Assembly: GCF_010730575.1 (NCBI RefSeq)
Contig: NZ_AP022614.1
Coordinates: 5,394,001 to 5,458,000, forward strand
Source: Mycobacterium parmense
GTDB taxonomy: Bacteria; Actinomycetota; Actinomycetes; Mycobacteriales; Mycobacteriaceae
Reading direction: 5' to 3'
DNA length: 64,000 nt
Below, one piece after another: positions 1-8,797 of this stretch. Position 1 is the stretch's first letter. Each line of letters begins with the position of its first letter. The notes beneath the pieces were generated by a model, which saw nothing but the letters and a program-made list of their open reading frames with translations, did not search any database and was not told the DNA's origin. The position numbers and the translations under genes are program-made.

Positions 1-744
1 GATCTTCGATGTCGCCGCGACGAGGACCACGGCGGAATTGGCGTCCATGGATTGGACCGCCGCCGCGTTCACCGTTCCCTGGGTGACCACCTTGGACTGC
101 TCGACGACTGTCGTGAAATCCTTTGCGCGCTGCTGGAAGTCGTCCCTGAACTGGCCGGTGGAACTGTCGATCACTCGCTGGACGTCCGCCTTGGCGTTCT
201 TGAAGTCCAGGGAGGTCATGTTGACGACACCTTGTCTGGCCCCCGCGACGAAGTTCGCGGCGCGTCGTTCGCGCTCGGTGGCTTCGTGGGTCTGCCACAC
301 CATGTATCCGATAGCCCCGACGAAGGCGCAGATGAGGAGGATGACAGCCGCCTTCCACGTCGCAGACCACGGCGGCAACCGCAGGCGACGCCACCGGGAG
401 CGGGCCGGCTCGGATTCCGGTTCGCCGTCCGCGTGGGTTTCGTCGCAGACCTCCGCCCGGGCCGGCGCTTCGTCGGTGACGGGCTCGTCTTCGCCGGCCT
501 CGGGGGCTCCCTCGGCGATCTGGACTTCGGCGGCCTTGGCCTCGGCGGCCTCGGCGGCCTTCGCGTCGGCGGCCTTGGCCTCGAGAGCCTTCGCTTCTCG
601 GCGGAGCCGGGCGGCGCGAGCGCGGGCGCGCGCCGCCGCCGCCAGCGCCTCGGCTTCGGCGGCTTCCGCCTCGGCTTCCGCGATCAAACTGGGGTCGGAT
701 TCCGACGCGGCCGATTCCTGCGGCGGTTCGTTCGCCTGACTCAC
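1..744 (-). CDS. Mce-associated membrane protein (C-terminus off window)
   Basis: Read on the minus strand from a GTG start ([11 protein letters not shown]); 248 codons are visible and the frame stays open to base 1, so the C-terminus is missing. The N-terminal ~110 residues are a low-complexity Ala/Glu/Lys/Arg segment with AKAAEAEAAKAE-like repeats and a predicted coiled coil. One membrane segment follows ([19 protein letters not shown]), then the extracytoplasmic domain typical of Mce-associated proteins ([20 protein letters not shown], then [13 protein letters not shown]). Such proteins are thought to sit beside Mce lipid transporters in the envelope. It closely resembles the protein at 46629-47573 in layout and motif. 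The partner gene that usually follows would lie outside the window. Family assignment is strong; role is inference. Confidence 0.85.
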   Translation of the reverse strand, partial: MSQANEPPQESAASESDPSLIAEAEAEAAEAEALAAAARARARAARLRREAKALEAKAADAKAAEAAEAKAAEVQIAEGAPEAGEDEPVTDEAPARAEVCDETHADGEPESEPARSRWRRLRLPPWSATWKAAVILLICAFVGAIGYMVWQTHEATERERRAANFVAGARQGVVNMTSLDFKNAKADVQRVIDSSTGQFRDDFQQRAKDFTTVVEQSKVVTQGTVNAAAVQSMDANSAVVLVAATSKI

Positions 745-798
745 CGTGCTTACTGCCCGTCGCCCCAAGACCGGCTGACCCCCGAACGTGTCACGCGG

Positions 799-1245
799 CT
801 ACCATCGGACGAGCGAGAACGGGTAGCTGGCGGTGCCTCCCGGCCCGCCACCGCAGCCCGTGTCGAACGTCGAATCCACCTGACCCGCCATCGCCGCCGC
901 ATCCCACGAGTACACGTCGTGCGACGGAAAGAACTGGACGACGCAGCGTACTCCGTCGGGAACGTCGACGGCCATGGTGTAGCGCCCGTTGGAAAGGTGT
1001 GCGTCTGACTTCCAGGGCGCCGCTTGCCCGTTGGGTTGCGGAATCGCTTGGATGGTGAGGCATTCCGGTCCCTGATTGTAATTGCACGGTCGAATCGCCC
1101 AGATCCAGCTGTGGCCGGGGTCCCGGTTGGTGTCCAGTCGGTAGTTGCCAACCTGGACGTCCGCATGAGCGGTCGGCGCAACGGTCAGCGCGGCGGTGGC
1201 AAGCGCAAGGCTCACTGCGAGAGTCTTCACCGTTGCGTCTCCCAT
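799..1245 (-). CDS. Small secreted protein, function unknown
   Basis: 148 residues from ATG (MGDATVKTLAVSLALATA); the frame extends 13 codons further upstream but this start places a signal peptide at the N-terminus, with likely cleavage after AHA near residue 28. A GTG at the following VKTLAV is an alternative start. The mature part has four to five cysteines (IRPCNYNQGPEC, GVRC, DTGCGGG) and many aromatics, suggesting a small disulfide-bonded beta-rich domain. No enzyme motif is visible. It is upstream of the Mce-associated gene on the same strand, and another secreted protein (16718-17239) sits beside the second Mce-associated pair with a similar Trp/Cys spacing. I do not recognise the family; an exported envelope protein is the safe call. 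Confidence 0.7.
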   Translation of the reverse strand: MGDATVKTLAVSLALATAALTVAPTAHADVQVGNYRLDTNRDPGHSWIWAIRPCNYNQGPECLTIQAIPQPNGQAAPWKSDAHLSNGRYTMAVDVPDGVRCVVQFFPSHDVYSWDAAAMAGQVDSTFDTGCGGGPGGTASYPFSLVRW

Positions 1246-1363
1246 CTGTGCGCACGCGCTGGCCCCAATATAGGGGGCGGTCACGCTGAACAGGCCTAGT
1301 CGGAAAAATTGCGGCTGTCAACGGTCGGCTCCGGCGATGTGGGTGAGACGACCCAGGGCCCAC

Positions 1364-2728
1364 CTAATCGATGACCGCGGCTTCCTTGCGTTCGGTGATC
1401 GGCCTGGCGAGTTCCTGCTCGTCGCAGATGCGTTGCAGCTTTTCCAGCGTCTCGTCCAGTCCGGCGCCGATCTTGCGGCCGGGCGTGAAGGTGGCCGGCA
1501 GTTTTCGCATGCCCTGGATGACGCCGATGGTCTCGTAATGCACGGTGCCTTCGGGGTCGCAGCGGTAGTCGGGCATCCGGTCGAGGACGGCGGTGAGCAT
1601 GGACTTGAACACGGTGCGCGCCACGTTGGATCCGGCGCACCGGTGGACGCCCAGTCCGAAGCTGAAGTGCCGATTGCCTTTACGGTCGAGCACGATCTCA
1701 TCCGGATCGCGGAACACCGACGGGTCGCGGTTGGCCATGGCCCACGAAATCCAGAGCCGCTCACCCTCTTTGAACTGCGTGCCGTCGAGTTCGACGTCGT
1801 CGGAGAACGTCCTGCCGTCGCCCGGGGCGGGGGTGAAGTAGCGCAGGAACTCTTCGGTCGCGGGGTCGAGCAGCGTCTTGCGTTGGTCGCTGAGCTGCCG
1901 CCGTTGCTCGGGGTGCTCCGAAAGCCATTCCAGCGAGTGGGCGGTCAGGGCGGTCGTGGTGTCGAAACCGCCGCCGATGACCAGCCCGAGGTTGCCCAGG
2001 ATTTCCAGATCGGGTGCGGGTTCGCCGTCGATGCGCATCTGGAGCAGCGCGTTGACGATTCCCGGCCGCGGGTTTTCCCGGATCTCGAGCATGGTGTTGA
2101 CCATGTCGAGCCCCATCTCGCGGTGCATCGCGGTGACGCGCTCGATGTCGGGGGAGTGCTCCGGCGTGTAGACCGCGGCATGCACCGGCTCGCTGTACAT
2201 GTTCCACTTCTTCAGCGGGATGCCCATCATCGCCAGGGTCAGCACGGCCGGCACGATGTTGGCCAGGTCGTCGACGAAGTCGATGCTGCCGTCCTCGATT
2301 TTCTCGTCGAGGCAGGCGCGCGTCACGTCGTCGATGAAGGGCTCCCAGCGCTTGACCGCCGCCGGGGAAAGGTACGGGTTGAGCACGGAGCGGTAGGTTT
2401 TGTGCTCGGGCTCGTCCATTTCCAGGATGCCGCCGCGCACCGCGCTGACGCGGCTGGCCGTCGGGATCGAAATGCCCTTGTAGCCACGGCGTTCGTTGTT
2501 GAGGTCGTGGTCGTTGGACACCGCGGGGCAGCGCGCCAGCTCGAAGACTTCGTGGCTGCCGGCCGCGACCCAGTGCCCGCCGTAGGTGTCACTCCAGGCT
2601 ATCGGGCATCTGGAGTGCATCTCCTCGGTGATCGCCTTGAACTTCGACCGGTAATCGGCGGAGTGCCGGTCGAACTCGTATCGGTTCTTCTTGCGTTCGC
2701 TGTCGCTGACTACGTCGTCGACACTCAC
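1364..2728 (-). CDS. Cytochrome P450 monooxygenase
   Basis: 454 residues, normal for a bacterial class I P450. The haem loop FSFGLGVHRCAG gives ligand Cys364; the I-helix has GGGFDTTTA with the Asp-Thr pair used for oxygen activation; EEFLR carries the K-helix ExxR. The C-terminus is extended by about 35 charged residues past the usual end. It is the last gene of a leftward operon SDR-ferredoxin-P450: the ferredoxin stop lies 42 bases upstream, so the electron donor is co-encoded. The substrate cannot be read from sequence; position next to an aldehyde dehydrogenase/CoA-transferase pair and an mce importer suggests a lipid, sterol or terpenoid. P450 assignment is certain; the subfamily number is not. 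Confidence 0.95.
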   Translation of the reverse strand: MSVDDVVSDSERKKNRYEFDRHSADYRSKFKAITEEMHSRCPIAWSDTYGGHWVAAGSHEVFELARCPAVSNDHDLNNERRGYKGISIPTASRVSAVRGGILEMDEPEHKTYRSVLNPYLSPAAVKRWEPFIDDVTRACLDEKIEDGSIDFVDDLANIVPAVLTLAMMGIPLKKWNMYSEPVHAAVYTPEHSPDIERVTAMHREMGLDMVNTMLEIRENPRPGIVNALLQMRIDGEPAPDLEILGNLGLVIGGGFDTTTALTAHSLEWLSEHPEQRRQLSDQRKTLLDPATEEFLRYFTPAPGDGRTFSDDVELDGTQFKEGERLWISWAMANRDPSVFRDPDEIVLDRKGNRHFSFGLGVHRCAGSNVARTVFKSMLTAVLDRMPDYRCDPEGTVHYETIGVIQGMRKLPATFTPGRKIGAGLDETLEKLQRICDEQELARPITERKEAAVID

Positions 2729-2770
2729 TGTGCTGTCTTCCTTGTCATCTCGTAATCAGTGCCAGAGCTG

Positions 2771-2971
2771 CTAGTCGTCGTCGGTGATCATGATGGCTTG
2801 CTCGGGGCACGACTGCGCGGCCTCCCGAACCTTCTCCTCGTACTCCCGCGGCACCACTTCGTCGATCGCCGACGAGCTGCCGTCGATGTCGCTGAGCTCG
2901 AAGGACTCGGGCGCGATCATCGCGCACAAGGTGTGTCCCTGGCAGCGTTGCGAGTCAACCCAGACCTTCAC
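2771..2971 (-). CDS. 3Fe-4S type ferredoxin
   Basis: 66 residues from a GTG start with an AAGGAGACACC ribosome site just upstream; the open frame runs further upstream but only overlaps the preceding SDR gene. The cluster motif is CQGHTLC (Cys10, His13, Cys16) and a distal SCPEQ Cys-Pro. This is the mycobacterial pattern in which the usual second Cys is replaced (here by His), giving a [3Fe-4S] cluster. It lies directly upstream of the P450, 42 bases away, and is the obvious redox partner taking electrons from a ferredoxin reductase encoded elsewhere. The C-terminus is acidic (MITDDD), normal for the family. Confidence 0.93.
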   Translation of the reverse strand: MKVWVDSQRCQGHTLCAMIAPESFELSDIDGSSSAIDEVVPREYEEKVREAAQSCPEQAIMITDDD

Positions 2972-3021
2972 GGTGTCTCCTTGCGCGGGTTCGTTGCCAT
3001 CCAGTCGTCTTTGGTGCCGGG

Positions 3022-3723
3022 TCAGGTGTTGCGACCGCCGTTGACGCCCAGGATCTGGCCGGTGATGTAACCGGCCTCCTCGGACACCAGAAAGGCGCAC
3101 GCGGCGGCGATGTCCTCGGGCTTGCCGATGCGCCGTACCGGGGTGCGCGCGATGGTCTCGTCGATGTCGCCGAGGAAGCCGTTCTTCTCGGCGGCGCGCA
3201 GCATCGGGGTGTCGATGAATCCCGGGGGCACGGCGTTGACCGTGACACCGCTGGGCCCGTACTCGAGTGCCAGCGACTTGGTCAGCCCGTTTACCGCTGA
3301 CTTGGCCGCAACGTAATGACTCATATAGGGCGCGCCGGAGTGCGTGCTCGATGACGAGATGTTGACGATGCGCCCCCAGCCCGCCTCGACCATGTCGGGC
3401 AGCACCAACTGGATCGTGTGGAAGACGCCGTTGAGGTTGACGTCGATCACCTTCTGCCAGTCCTCGAACGTGAGGTTGGTGAAGCGCTTGAAGCCGTCCA
3501 GGCCCGCCGCGTTGACCAGGACGGTCACCGGCCCCAGCCGCGCGCGGATCGCCGACAGGGCGGCGTCCACCTGCGCGCGGTCGGTGACGTCGGCGGTGAA
3601 GGAGAGGTCGTCGTCCGAGGGCTTGAGGTCAATGGTCGCGACGTCCATGCCGTCGACCCGGAGCCGCTGGGCGATGGCAAGACCGATCCCGGATCCGCCA
3701 CCAGTGACCACCGCAGTTTTCAC
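3022..3723 (-). CDS. Short-chain dehydrogenase/reductase
   Basis: 233 residues from GTG (VKTAVVTGG). The Rossmann motif TGGGSGIG is at residues 7-14, NAAG at 71-74, and the catalytic Tyr137-x3-Lys141 with the upstream serine run. The C-terminal YITGQILGVNGG is the classical SDR ending. Asp32 after the second beta strand suggests NAD(H) preference. It is the first gene of the SDR-ferredoxin-P450 operon and its promoter faces that of the aldehyde dehydrogenase at 4015, so alcohol-to-carbonyl oxidation after P450 hydroxylation is a reasonable role. Substrate unknown. Confidence 0.93.
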   Translation of the reverse strand: MKTAVVTGGGSGIGLAIAQRLRVDGMDVATIDLKPSDDDLSFTADVTDRAQVDAALSAIRARLGPVTVLVNAAGLDGFKRFTNLTFEDWQKVIDVNLNGVFHTIQLVLPDMVEAGWGRIVNISSSSTHSGAPYMSHYVAAKSAVNGLTKSLALEYGPSGVTVNAVPPGFIDTPMLRAAEKNGFLGDIDETIARTPVRRIGKPEDIAAACAFLVSEEAGYITGQILGVNGGRNT

Positions 3724-4014
3724 GTCTCCATCACCGAGCCAGTCCTCGCGTCAAATGTGGCGCGTCTCTGCCACAAAGAATCTCCCTTACAATTATGAGA
3801 ACCCTACTCTCCGCCCGAACCGGCGTGCAACACACGGGCGAAACGGCACTCAGCCTGCAACTAGACGTCTGTCGAAACGATCGAATCACCGACCGAGCAC
3901 GCCGGTCTCGTTTCTCAGGTTTCTTGAATTCTCGAGACCCGAATGTAAGATTCGCCCGGTAAGAGAATGAAATTATCGTGACGGCGACCACACCCGCCAG
4001 ACCAGGGGGAACGA
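3724..4014. promoter_or_regulatory. Divergent promoter region, P450 operon / ALDH operon
   Basis: 291 bases without a gene between divergent operons; markedly more AT-rich than the flanks. On the plus strand TAAGAT at 3946-3951 fits a mycobacterial -10 (TANNNT), about 60 bases before the ALDH start. An inverted repeat GGTCTCG (3904-3910) / CGAGACC (3933-3939) lies immediately upstream of that hexamer and could be an operator. The strings ATTCTC (3928-3933) and GAGAAT (3964-3969) flank it. All calls are by eye; no regulator gene is adjacent. Confidence 0.45.
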
Positions 4015-5529
4015 ATGCCAGTGCAGGACACGGCAGAAACCATCGCAGATGCCGCGTCCGAGCCACTGGTCGATCGACGGCTGCTGATCGGCGGCCGGCT
4101 CCTCGCCGGCGACAAGACCTTCCCGTCGATCAATCCCGCCACCGGTGCCGTGATCGGTCACGCACCGGACGCCGGCGTCGGGGAAGCAGAGGCGGCGGTC
4201 TCGGCGGCCCGGCGCGCCTTCGACACGACAGGTTGGCCCACCAACGTCGAACTGCGGATCCGCTGTCTCGACCAATTGCACGAGGCGCTGATCGAGCACG
4301 CCGAGGAGTTGCGCGAACTGACCATCGCCGAGGTGGGTGCCACCCGCGCGCTGACCCAAGGTGCACAGCTCGACGAACCGATTGGGATCGTGCGCTTCTA
4401 CGCCGACCTGCTCGGTAGCTACCAGTTCTCCGAAGACCTCGGTGAGCGGGAATCGCGCGGAATGCGGCATCACCGCTGGGTGGAGAAAGAGGCCGCGGGA
4501 GTGGTCGCGGCGATCATCGCCTACAACTACCCGAACCAGCTCGCCCTCGCCAAGCTCGCGCCCGCCCTGTCCGCCGGTTGCACCGTGGTGCTCAAGGGCG
4601 CTCCGGACACGCCGCTGGTCACGCTGGCCTTAGGCGAGCTGATCGCCAACCACACCGACATTCCCGCGGGTGTGGTGAACGTGCTCAGTTCGTCGGATCC
4701 CGCTGTCGGAGAAGCGCTGACGACCAGCCGCGACGTCGACGTGGTGACCTTCACCGGGTCGACCCCGGTGGGGCGCCGAATCATGGCCGCGGCGAGCGAC
4801 ACCGTCAAGCGCGTCTTCCTGGAGTTGGGCGGCAAGTCCGCAGTGATCATGCTCGACGACGCCGACTTCGCCAACGCCAGCCTCTTCGCGGCGTTCAGCA
4901 TGGTCACCCACGCAGGGCAAGGCTGTGCGCTCACCTCCCGGCTGCTGGTGCCCAGGTCGCACCACGACGAGATCGTCGAGCTGATCGCGCAGAACTTCGC
5001 CAAGGTCCGCCACGGCGACCCCTCCGATCCGCACACCTATATGGGACCGCTGATCAACGAGCGACAGCGGGACAAGGTCGACGGCATGGTGCAGCGGGCC
5101 GTCGCTGCGGGGGCCACCCTCGTCACCGGGGGCAAGCGTTTGGATCCCGGCTACTTCTATGCGCCGACGCTGCTGACCGGCGTCGACCCCGACAGCGAGA
5201 TCGCCCAGCAGGAGGTTTTCGGACCGGTGCTGGTCGTCATCGCATTCGACGACGATGACGACGCGGTGCGCATCGCGAACAACTCGATCTACGGGCTGGC
5301 CGGCGCGGTGTTCAGCCGCGACCAGGACCGGGCGCTGGCGGTGGCGCGCCGGATTCGCGCCGGGTCGTTCTCGATCAACGGCGGCAACTACTTTGGCGCC
5401 GACAGCCCGTTCGGTGGTTTCAAGCAGTCCGGCGTGGGCCGGGAGATGGGTGTGGCCGGGCTCGAGGAGTTTCTGGAGCGCAAGACGTACGCCGTGCCGG
5501 CGGCGCCGGCCAAGGGAGGCGTCGCATGA
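4015..5529 (+). CDS. Aldehyde dehydrogenase (NAD(P)-dependent)
   Basis: 504 residues, standard ALDH length, starting at ATG behind a GGGGGAACGA ribosome site. General base Glu270 in LELGGKSA and nucleophile Cys304 in GQGCALTSR are both present; YNYPNQ near residue 165 is the Asn of the oxyanion hole; EVFGPVL and the C-terminal PFGGFKQSG are conserved. It would oxidise an aldehyde to the acid. It overlaps the following CoA-transferase by four bases (ATGA), so the two are translationally coupled: acid made by the first could be activated to a CoA thioester by the second. Confidence 0.95.
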   Translation: MPVQDTAETIADAASEPLVDRRLLIGGRLLAGDKTFPSINPATGAVIGHAPDAGVGEAEAAVSAARRAFDTTGWPTNVELRIRCLDQLHEALIEHAEELRELTIAEVGATRALTQGAQLDEPIGIVRFYADLLGSYQFSEDLGERESRGMRHHRWVEKEAAGVVAAIIAYNYPNQLALAKLAPALSAGCTVVLKGAPDTPLVTLALGELIANHTDIPAGVVNVLSSSDPAVGEALTTSRDVDVVTFTGSTPVGRRIMAAASDTVKRVFLELGGKSAVIMLDDADFANASLFAAFSMVTHAGQGCALTSRLLVPRSHHDEIVELIAQNFAKVRHGDPSDPHTYMGPLINERQRDKVDGMVQRAVAAGATLVTGGKRLDPGYFYAPTLLTGVDPDSEIAQQEVFGPVLVVIAFDDDDDAVRIANNSIYGLAGAVFSRDQDRALAVARRIRAGSFSINGGNYFGADSPFGGFKQSGVGREMGVAGLEEFLERKTYAVPAAPAKGGVA

Positions 5530-6731
5530 GGCCGCTGGAGGGCATCCGAGTCCTTGAAGTCGCGATGTACGGGTTCGTCCCGTCGGCGGGTGCGGTGCTT
5601 GCCGAGTGGGGCGCCGACGTGCTCAAGGTCGAGCACGCGGTGACCGGTGACCCGCAGCGCGGGCTCCGGCAGACCGGCATGCTGCGCGTCGAGGGCGACC
5701 CCAACCCCAACATCGAGCATGCCAACCGCGGCAAGCGCAGCATCGGGCTCGACATGTCGGTGGCGGAAGGCAGGGAGGTGCTCTGCGAGCTGGCCCGCCG
5801 GTCCGATGTGTTCCTCACCAGCTTCCTGCCCGGTGCGCGGAAGAAGTTCGGCATCGACGTCGACGACATTCGTGCGGTGAACCCGAAGATCATCTACGCG
5901 CGCGGGAGCGCGCTGGGCCCGCGCGGCGAAGAGTCGGTCAAAGGCGGATACGACATGACCGCCTTCTGGTGCCGGGCCGGAACCGCGGCCACCATCACCC
6001 CTGCGGGCATGCCGGGCATGATCGCACCACCCGGACCCGCCTACGGCGACACCATCTCCGGCACCAACCTCGCCGGTGGTATCGCGGCGGCCCTGCTGGC
6101 GCGGGAGCGCACCGGCGAACCGTCGATCGTCGACGTGTCGCTGCTGGGCAGCGGACTGTGGTCGATGGGGCACACGGTCGCGTTGACCAAGCACCTCGGC
6201 CAACGGCTGGAAGCACCGCCCCCCGGCGTGCACGGCGCGCCCAACAACCCGCTTGTGGGCCTGTACAGCACATCCGACGGGCGCTACATCTCCTTCGTGA
6301 TGATGCAGCCGACAAAGTTCTGGGCCGACGTTTGCCGACATGTCGACCTGCCGGAACTTGCCGACGACCCGCGTTTCGCCACGGTCGAGAAGATCGCCGC
6401 CAACACACCGGATGCCGTGGAGATCTTGACCAAGGCCATCGCAACCCGCACGCTGGCCGAGTGGAGCGAACGATTTGCCACGCTGGCGGGGCCGTGGGCG
6501 CCCGTGCAGGACACCCTGCAGGCGGCCGAGGACGCCCAGATCCGGGCGAACGAGTACATGGTGCGGGCGGGTGAACTCGAACTCGTCGCCAACCCCGTTC
6601 AGTTCGACGTCGCGCCACCCCAGACCAAGCCGGCACCCGGGTTCGCCGAACAGACCGACGAGATCCTGATGGAGATCGGACTCGACTGGGACCGCATCAT
6701 CGAGCTCAAGACGGCCGGGGCCGTCACCTAG
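5526..6731 (+). CDS. CaiB/BaiF family (class III) CoA-transferase
   Basis: 401 residues. N-terminal GIRVLEVAMYGFVPSAGAVLAEWGADVLKVE is the family signature region; NRGKRSIGLDMS and the Asp near residue 170 region (GGYDMTAFWCRAG) match the catalytic-Asp neighbourhood of class III transferases. Family members move CoA between carboxylic acids or racemise 2-methylacyl-CoA. It overlaps the ALDH gene by ATGA and ends 372 bases before the mce operon. It likely activates a product of the P450/SDR/ALDH genes; this is context inference. Confidence 0.92.
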   Translation: MRPLEGIRVLEVAMYGFVPSAGAVLAEWGADVLKVEHAVTGDPQRGLRQTGMLRVEGDPNPNIEHANRGKRSIGLDMSVAEGREVLCELARRSDVFLTSFLPGARKKFGIDVDDIRAVNPKIIYARGSALGPRGEESVKGGYDMTAFWCRAGTAATITPAGMPGMIAPPGPAYGDTISGTNLAGGIAAALLARERTGEPSIVDVSLLGSGLWSMGHTVALTKHLGQRLEAPPPGVHGAPNNPLVGLYSTSDGRYISFVMMQPTKFWADVCRHVDLPELADDPRFATVEKIAANTPDAVEILTKAIATRTLAEWSERFATLAGPWAPVQDTLQAAEDAQIRANEYMVRAGELELVANPVQFDVAPPQTKPAPGFAEQTDEILMEIGLDWDRIIELKTAGAVT

Positions 6732-7103
6732 AAGTGGAGCCCTCGTAATGTGTCAGCCCACCACCGGAAGTGACGCTGCCTGCCCGCGCGCCGCGGTTAC
6801 AGGTTGTCCGATAACGGTTCTGCCTTTTTTCTCCCACCCGGACTCGGCATGAGTCATAATCACCGGACGCTTCAGGACGAGGGGCACTTCGTTCGAGGCG
6901 TCGACTCACGCAATCGAACGGAGGCACCGGCGTGAGGATCCGAAGCGCTGCCACGTCGGCGATGCGAGCCGAATCATGGCAAGCTACTGGGCTTTTCGTG
7001 GCCACCTGCGCCCACTCGGGAACGTCTGCCAAGCAGAATTTACCTCAACGGTTGTGCGACAACAAGACTGTCGGTCTCGTAGCGCGGAAAGGAGCTGACA
7101 CCT
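6732..7103 (+). promoter_or_regulatory. Upstream region of the mce operon
   Basis: 372 bases between the CoA-transferase and yrbEA. It holds a short hairpin GACTC (6841-6845) / GAGTC (6851-6855) and a longer inverted repeat CGTTCGA (6890-6896) / TCGAACG (6914-6920), 17 bases apart. A GGAGG at 6920-6924 precedes a GTG at 6932 opening a 60-codon frame that runs 11 bases into yrbEA; its third-position GC is well below that of the neighbours, so I do not call it a gene. A GAAAGGAG sequence just upstream is the ribosome site of yrbEA. The mce promoter presumably lies here, but I cannot fix it. Confidence 0.4.
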
Positions 7104-7922
7104 ATGGCGACTAAGGGCGCAGACCACTGGTCAGCTGGATTGCCGCAGCTGAAGTTGAAATGGGACATCTCGGGTCCCATGCAGGCGGTCGGAGCCCTGT
7201 TCGCGATGTCGGCTGACGCCGTCAAGTTCGCCTTCCGCCGGCCGTTCCAGTGGCGGGAGTTCCTGGAGCAGTCCTGGTTCGTCGCCCGGGTGTCGCTGGC
7301 TCCCACTCTGTTGGTCGCGATACCGTTCACCGTCCTGGTCAGTTTCACGCTCAACATCCTGTTGCGCGAACTGGGCGCGGCGGATCTGTCCGGTGCGGGT
7401 GCTGCGTTCGGCGCCGTCACCCAGCTCGGGCCGCTGGTCACCGTGTTGATCGTCGCGGGTGCCGGTGCGACGGCAATGTGTGCGGACCTGGGATCGCGAA
7501 CGATTCGCGAGGAAATCGACGCGATGGAGGTGCTGGGCATCAACCCGGTGCAACGCTTGGTCACTCCCCGCATGCTGGCTTCCGGATTGGTCGCCTTCTT
7601 GCTCAACAGCCTCGTCGTCATCATCGGAGTCCTGGGCGGCTACGTCTTCTCGGTGTTCGTGCAGGACGTCAATCCCGGCGCCTTCGCCGCGGGTATCACC
7701 TTGCTCACCGGCGTGCCCGAGGTGGTCATTTCGTGCATCAAGGCAGCGCTTTTCGGCCTCATCGCCGGATTGGTCGCCTGCTACCGGGGTCTGTCGATCA
7801 CCGGCGGGGGCGCCAAGGCCGTCGGCAACGCGGTGAACGAAACCGTCGTCTACGCCTTCATGTCCCTGTTCGTCGTCAATGTGGTCGTCACGGCGATCGG
7901 CATCAAGATGACGGCGAAGTAG
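7104..7922 (+). CDS. yrbEA: YrbE family permease A of an Mce transporter
   Basis: 272 residues, MlaE/YrbE permease family. Four to five membrane segments are visible (APTLLVAIPFTVLVSF, LVTVLIVAGAGATAM, MLASGLVAFLLNSLVV, SLFVVNVVVTAIGI). The signature EEIDAMEVLGINPVQRLVTPR near residue 140 is the coupling-helix region that contacts the ATPase. A GGAG ribosome site precedes the ATG. It opens the eight-gene operon and pairs with yrbEB to form the inner-membrane permease of an ABC-type lipid importer. The ATPase (MceG/Mkl) is not in this window, as is usual for mycobacteria. Confidence 0.97.
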   Translation: MATKGADHWSAGLPQLKLKWDISGPMQAVGALFAMSADAVKFAFRRPFQWREFLEQSWFVARVSLAPTLLVAIPFTVLVSFTLNILLRELGAADLSGAGAAFGAVTQLGPLVTVLIVAGAGATAMCADLGSRTIREEIDAMEVLGINPVQRLVTPRMLASGLVAFLLNSLVVIIGVLGGYVFSVFVQDVNPGAFAAGITLLTGVPEVVISCIKAALFGLIAGLVACYRGLSITGGGAKAVGNAVNETVVYAFMSLFVVNVVVTAIGIKMTAK

Positions 7923-7931
7923 GGGCTGCCG

Positions 7932-8777
7932 ATGGCACTGAGGGCCGTATATCCACGATTGACTCGCCAGTTCGAGAGGCCCGTCACCGCGCTCGGCCGG
8001 ATCGGCGACCACACCCTGTTCTACGGTAAAGCGCTTGCCGGAGTGCCCTTCGCGGCCACCCATTACCGGCGCGAGGTCATTCGACTGATTGCCGAGATCA
8101 GCATGGGCGCGGGCACTTTGGCGATGATCGGCGGAACCGTGGTGATCGTCGGCTTCCTGACGCTGGCGGCGGGCGGCACGCTGGCCATTCAGGGGTACAC
8201 CTCGCTGGGCAATATCGGCATCGAGGCGCTGACGGGCTTTCTGGCCGCGTTCATCAATGTGCGCATCGCGGCACCGGTGGTTGCCGGGATCGGTCTGGCG
8301 GCGACCTTCGGCGCCGGGGTCACTGCCCAGCTGGGCGCCATGCGGATCAACGAAGAAGTCGACGCGTTGGAGAGCATGGCCATTCGGCCCGTTTCCTACC
8401 TGGTGAGCACGAGAATCCTCGCGGGGATGATGGCCATCACGCCGTTGTACAGCATCGCCGTGATCTTGTCGTTCCTGGCCAGCCAGTTCACCACGACGTT
8501 TTTGCTCGGACAGTCGCAAGGGCTCTACCAGCACTACTTCAACACGTTCCTGAACCCGATCGACCTGCTGTGGTCGTTTCTGCAGGCGATTCTGATGGCG
8601 CTCACGATTCTGCTGATCCACACCTACTACGGCTATTTCGCTTCGGGGGGGCCGGCGGGTGTCGGCAACGCGACCGGCAACGCCGTGCGGACCTCGCTCA
8701 TCGTCGTCGTCTCGGTAACGCTGTTGGTCTCGCTGTCTGTCTACGGTACGAACGGCAACTTCAACCTGTCCGGCTAG
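7932..8777 (+). CDS. yrbEB: YrbE family permease B of an Mce transporter
   Basis: 281 residues, starting nine bases after yrbEA. Same MlaE-type fold, with membrane segments MGAGTLAMIGGTVVIVGFL, PVVAGIGLAATFGAGVTAQL, MAITPLYSIAVILSFLA and a C-terminal TSLIVVVSVTLLVSLSVYG. The coupling motif INEEVDALESMAIRPVSYLV near residue 140 matches that in YrbEA. It forms the second half of the permease. The gap of 20 bases to mceA contains a strong AGGAGGTGG ribosome site. Confidence 0.97.
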   Translation: MALRAVYPRLTRQFERPVTALGRIGDHTLFYGKALAGVPFAATHYRREVIRLIAEISMGAGTLAMIGGTVVIVGFLTLAAGGTLAIQGYTSLGNIGIEALTGFLAAFINVRIAAPVVAGIGLAATFGAGVTAQLGAMRINEEVDALESMAIRPVSYLVSTRILAGMMAITPLYSIAVILSFLASQFTTTFLLGQSQGLYQHYFNTFLNPIDLLWSFLQAILMALTILLIHTYYGYFASGGPAGVGNATGNAVRTSLIVVVSVTLLVSLSVYGTNGNFNLSG

Positions 8778-8797
8778 CTTCAGGAGGTGGAACGGCA

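Noticed and set aside
6932..7114. 60-codon frame before yrbEA as a gene
   Set aside because: Third-position GC is too low and no family is recognised; kept only as a possible leader.
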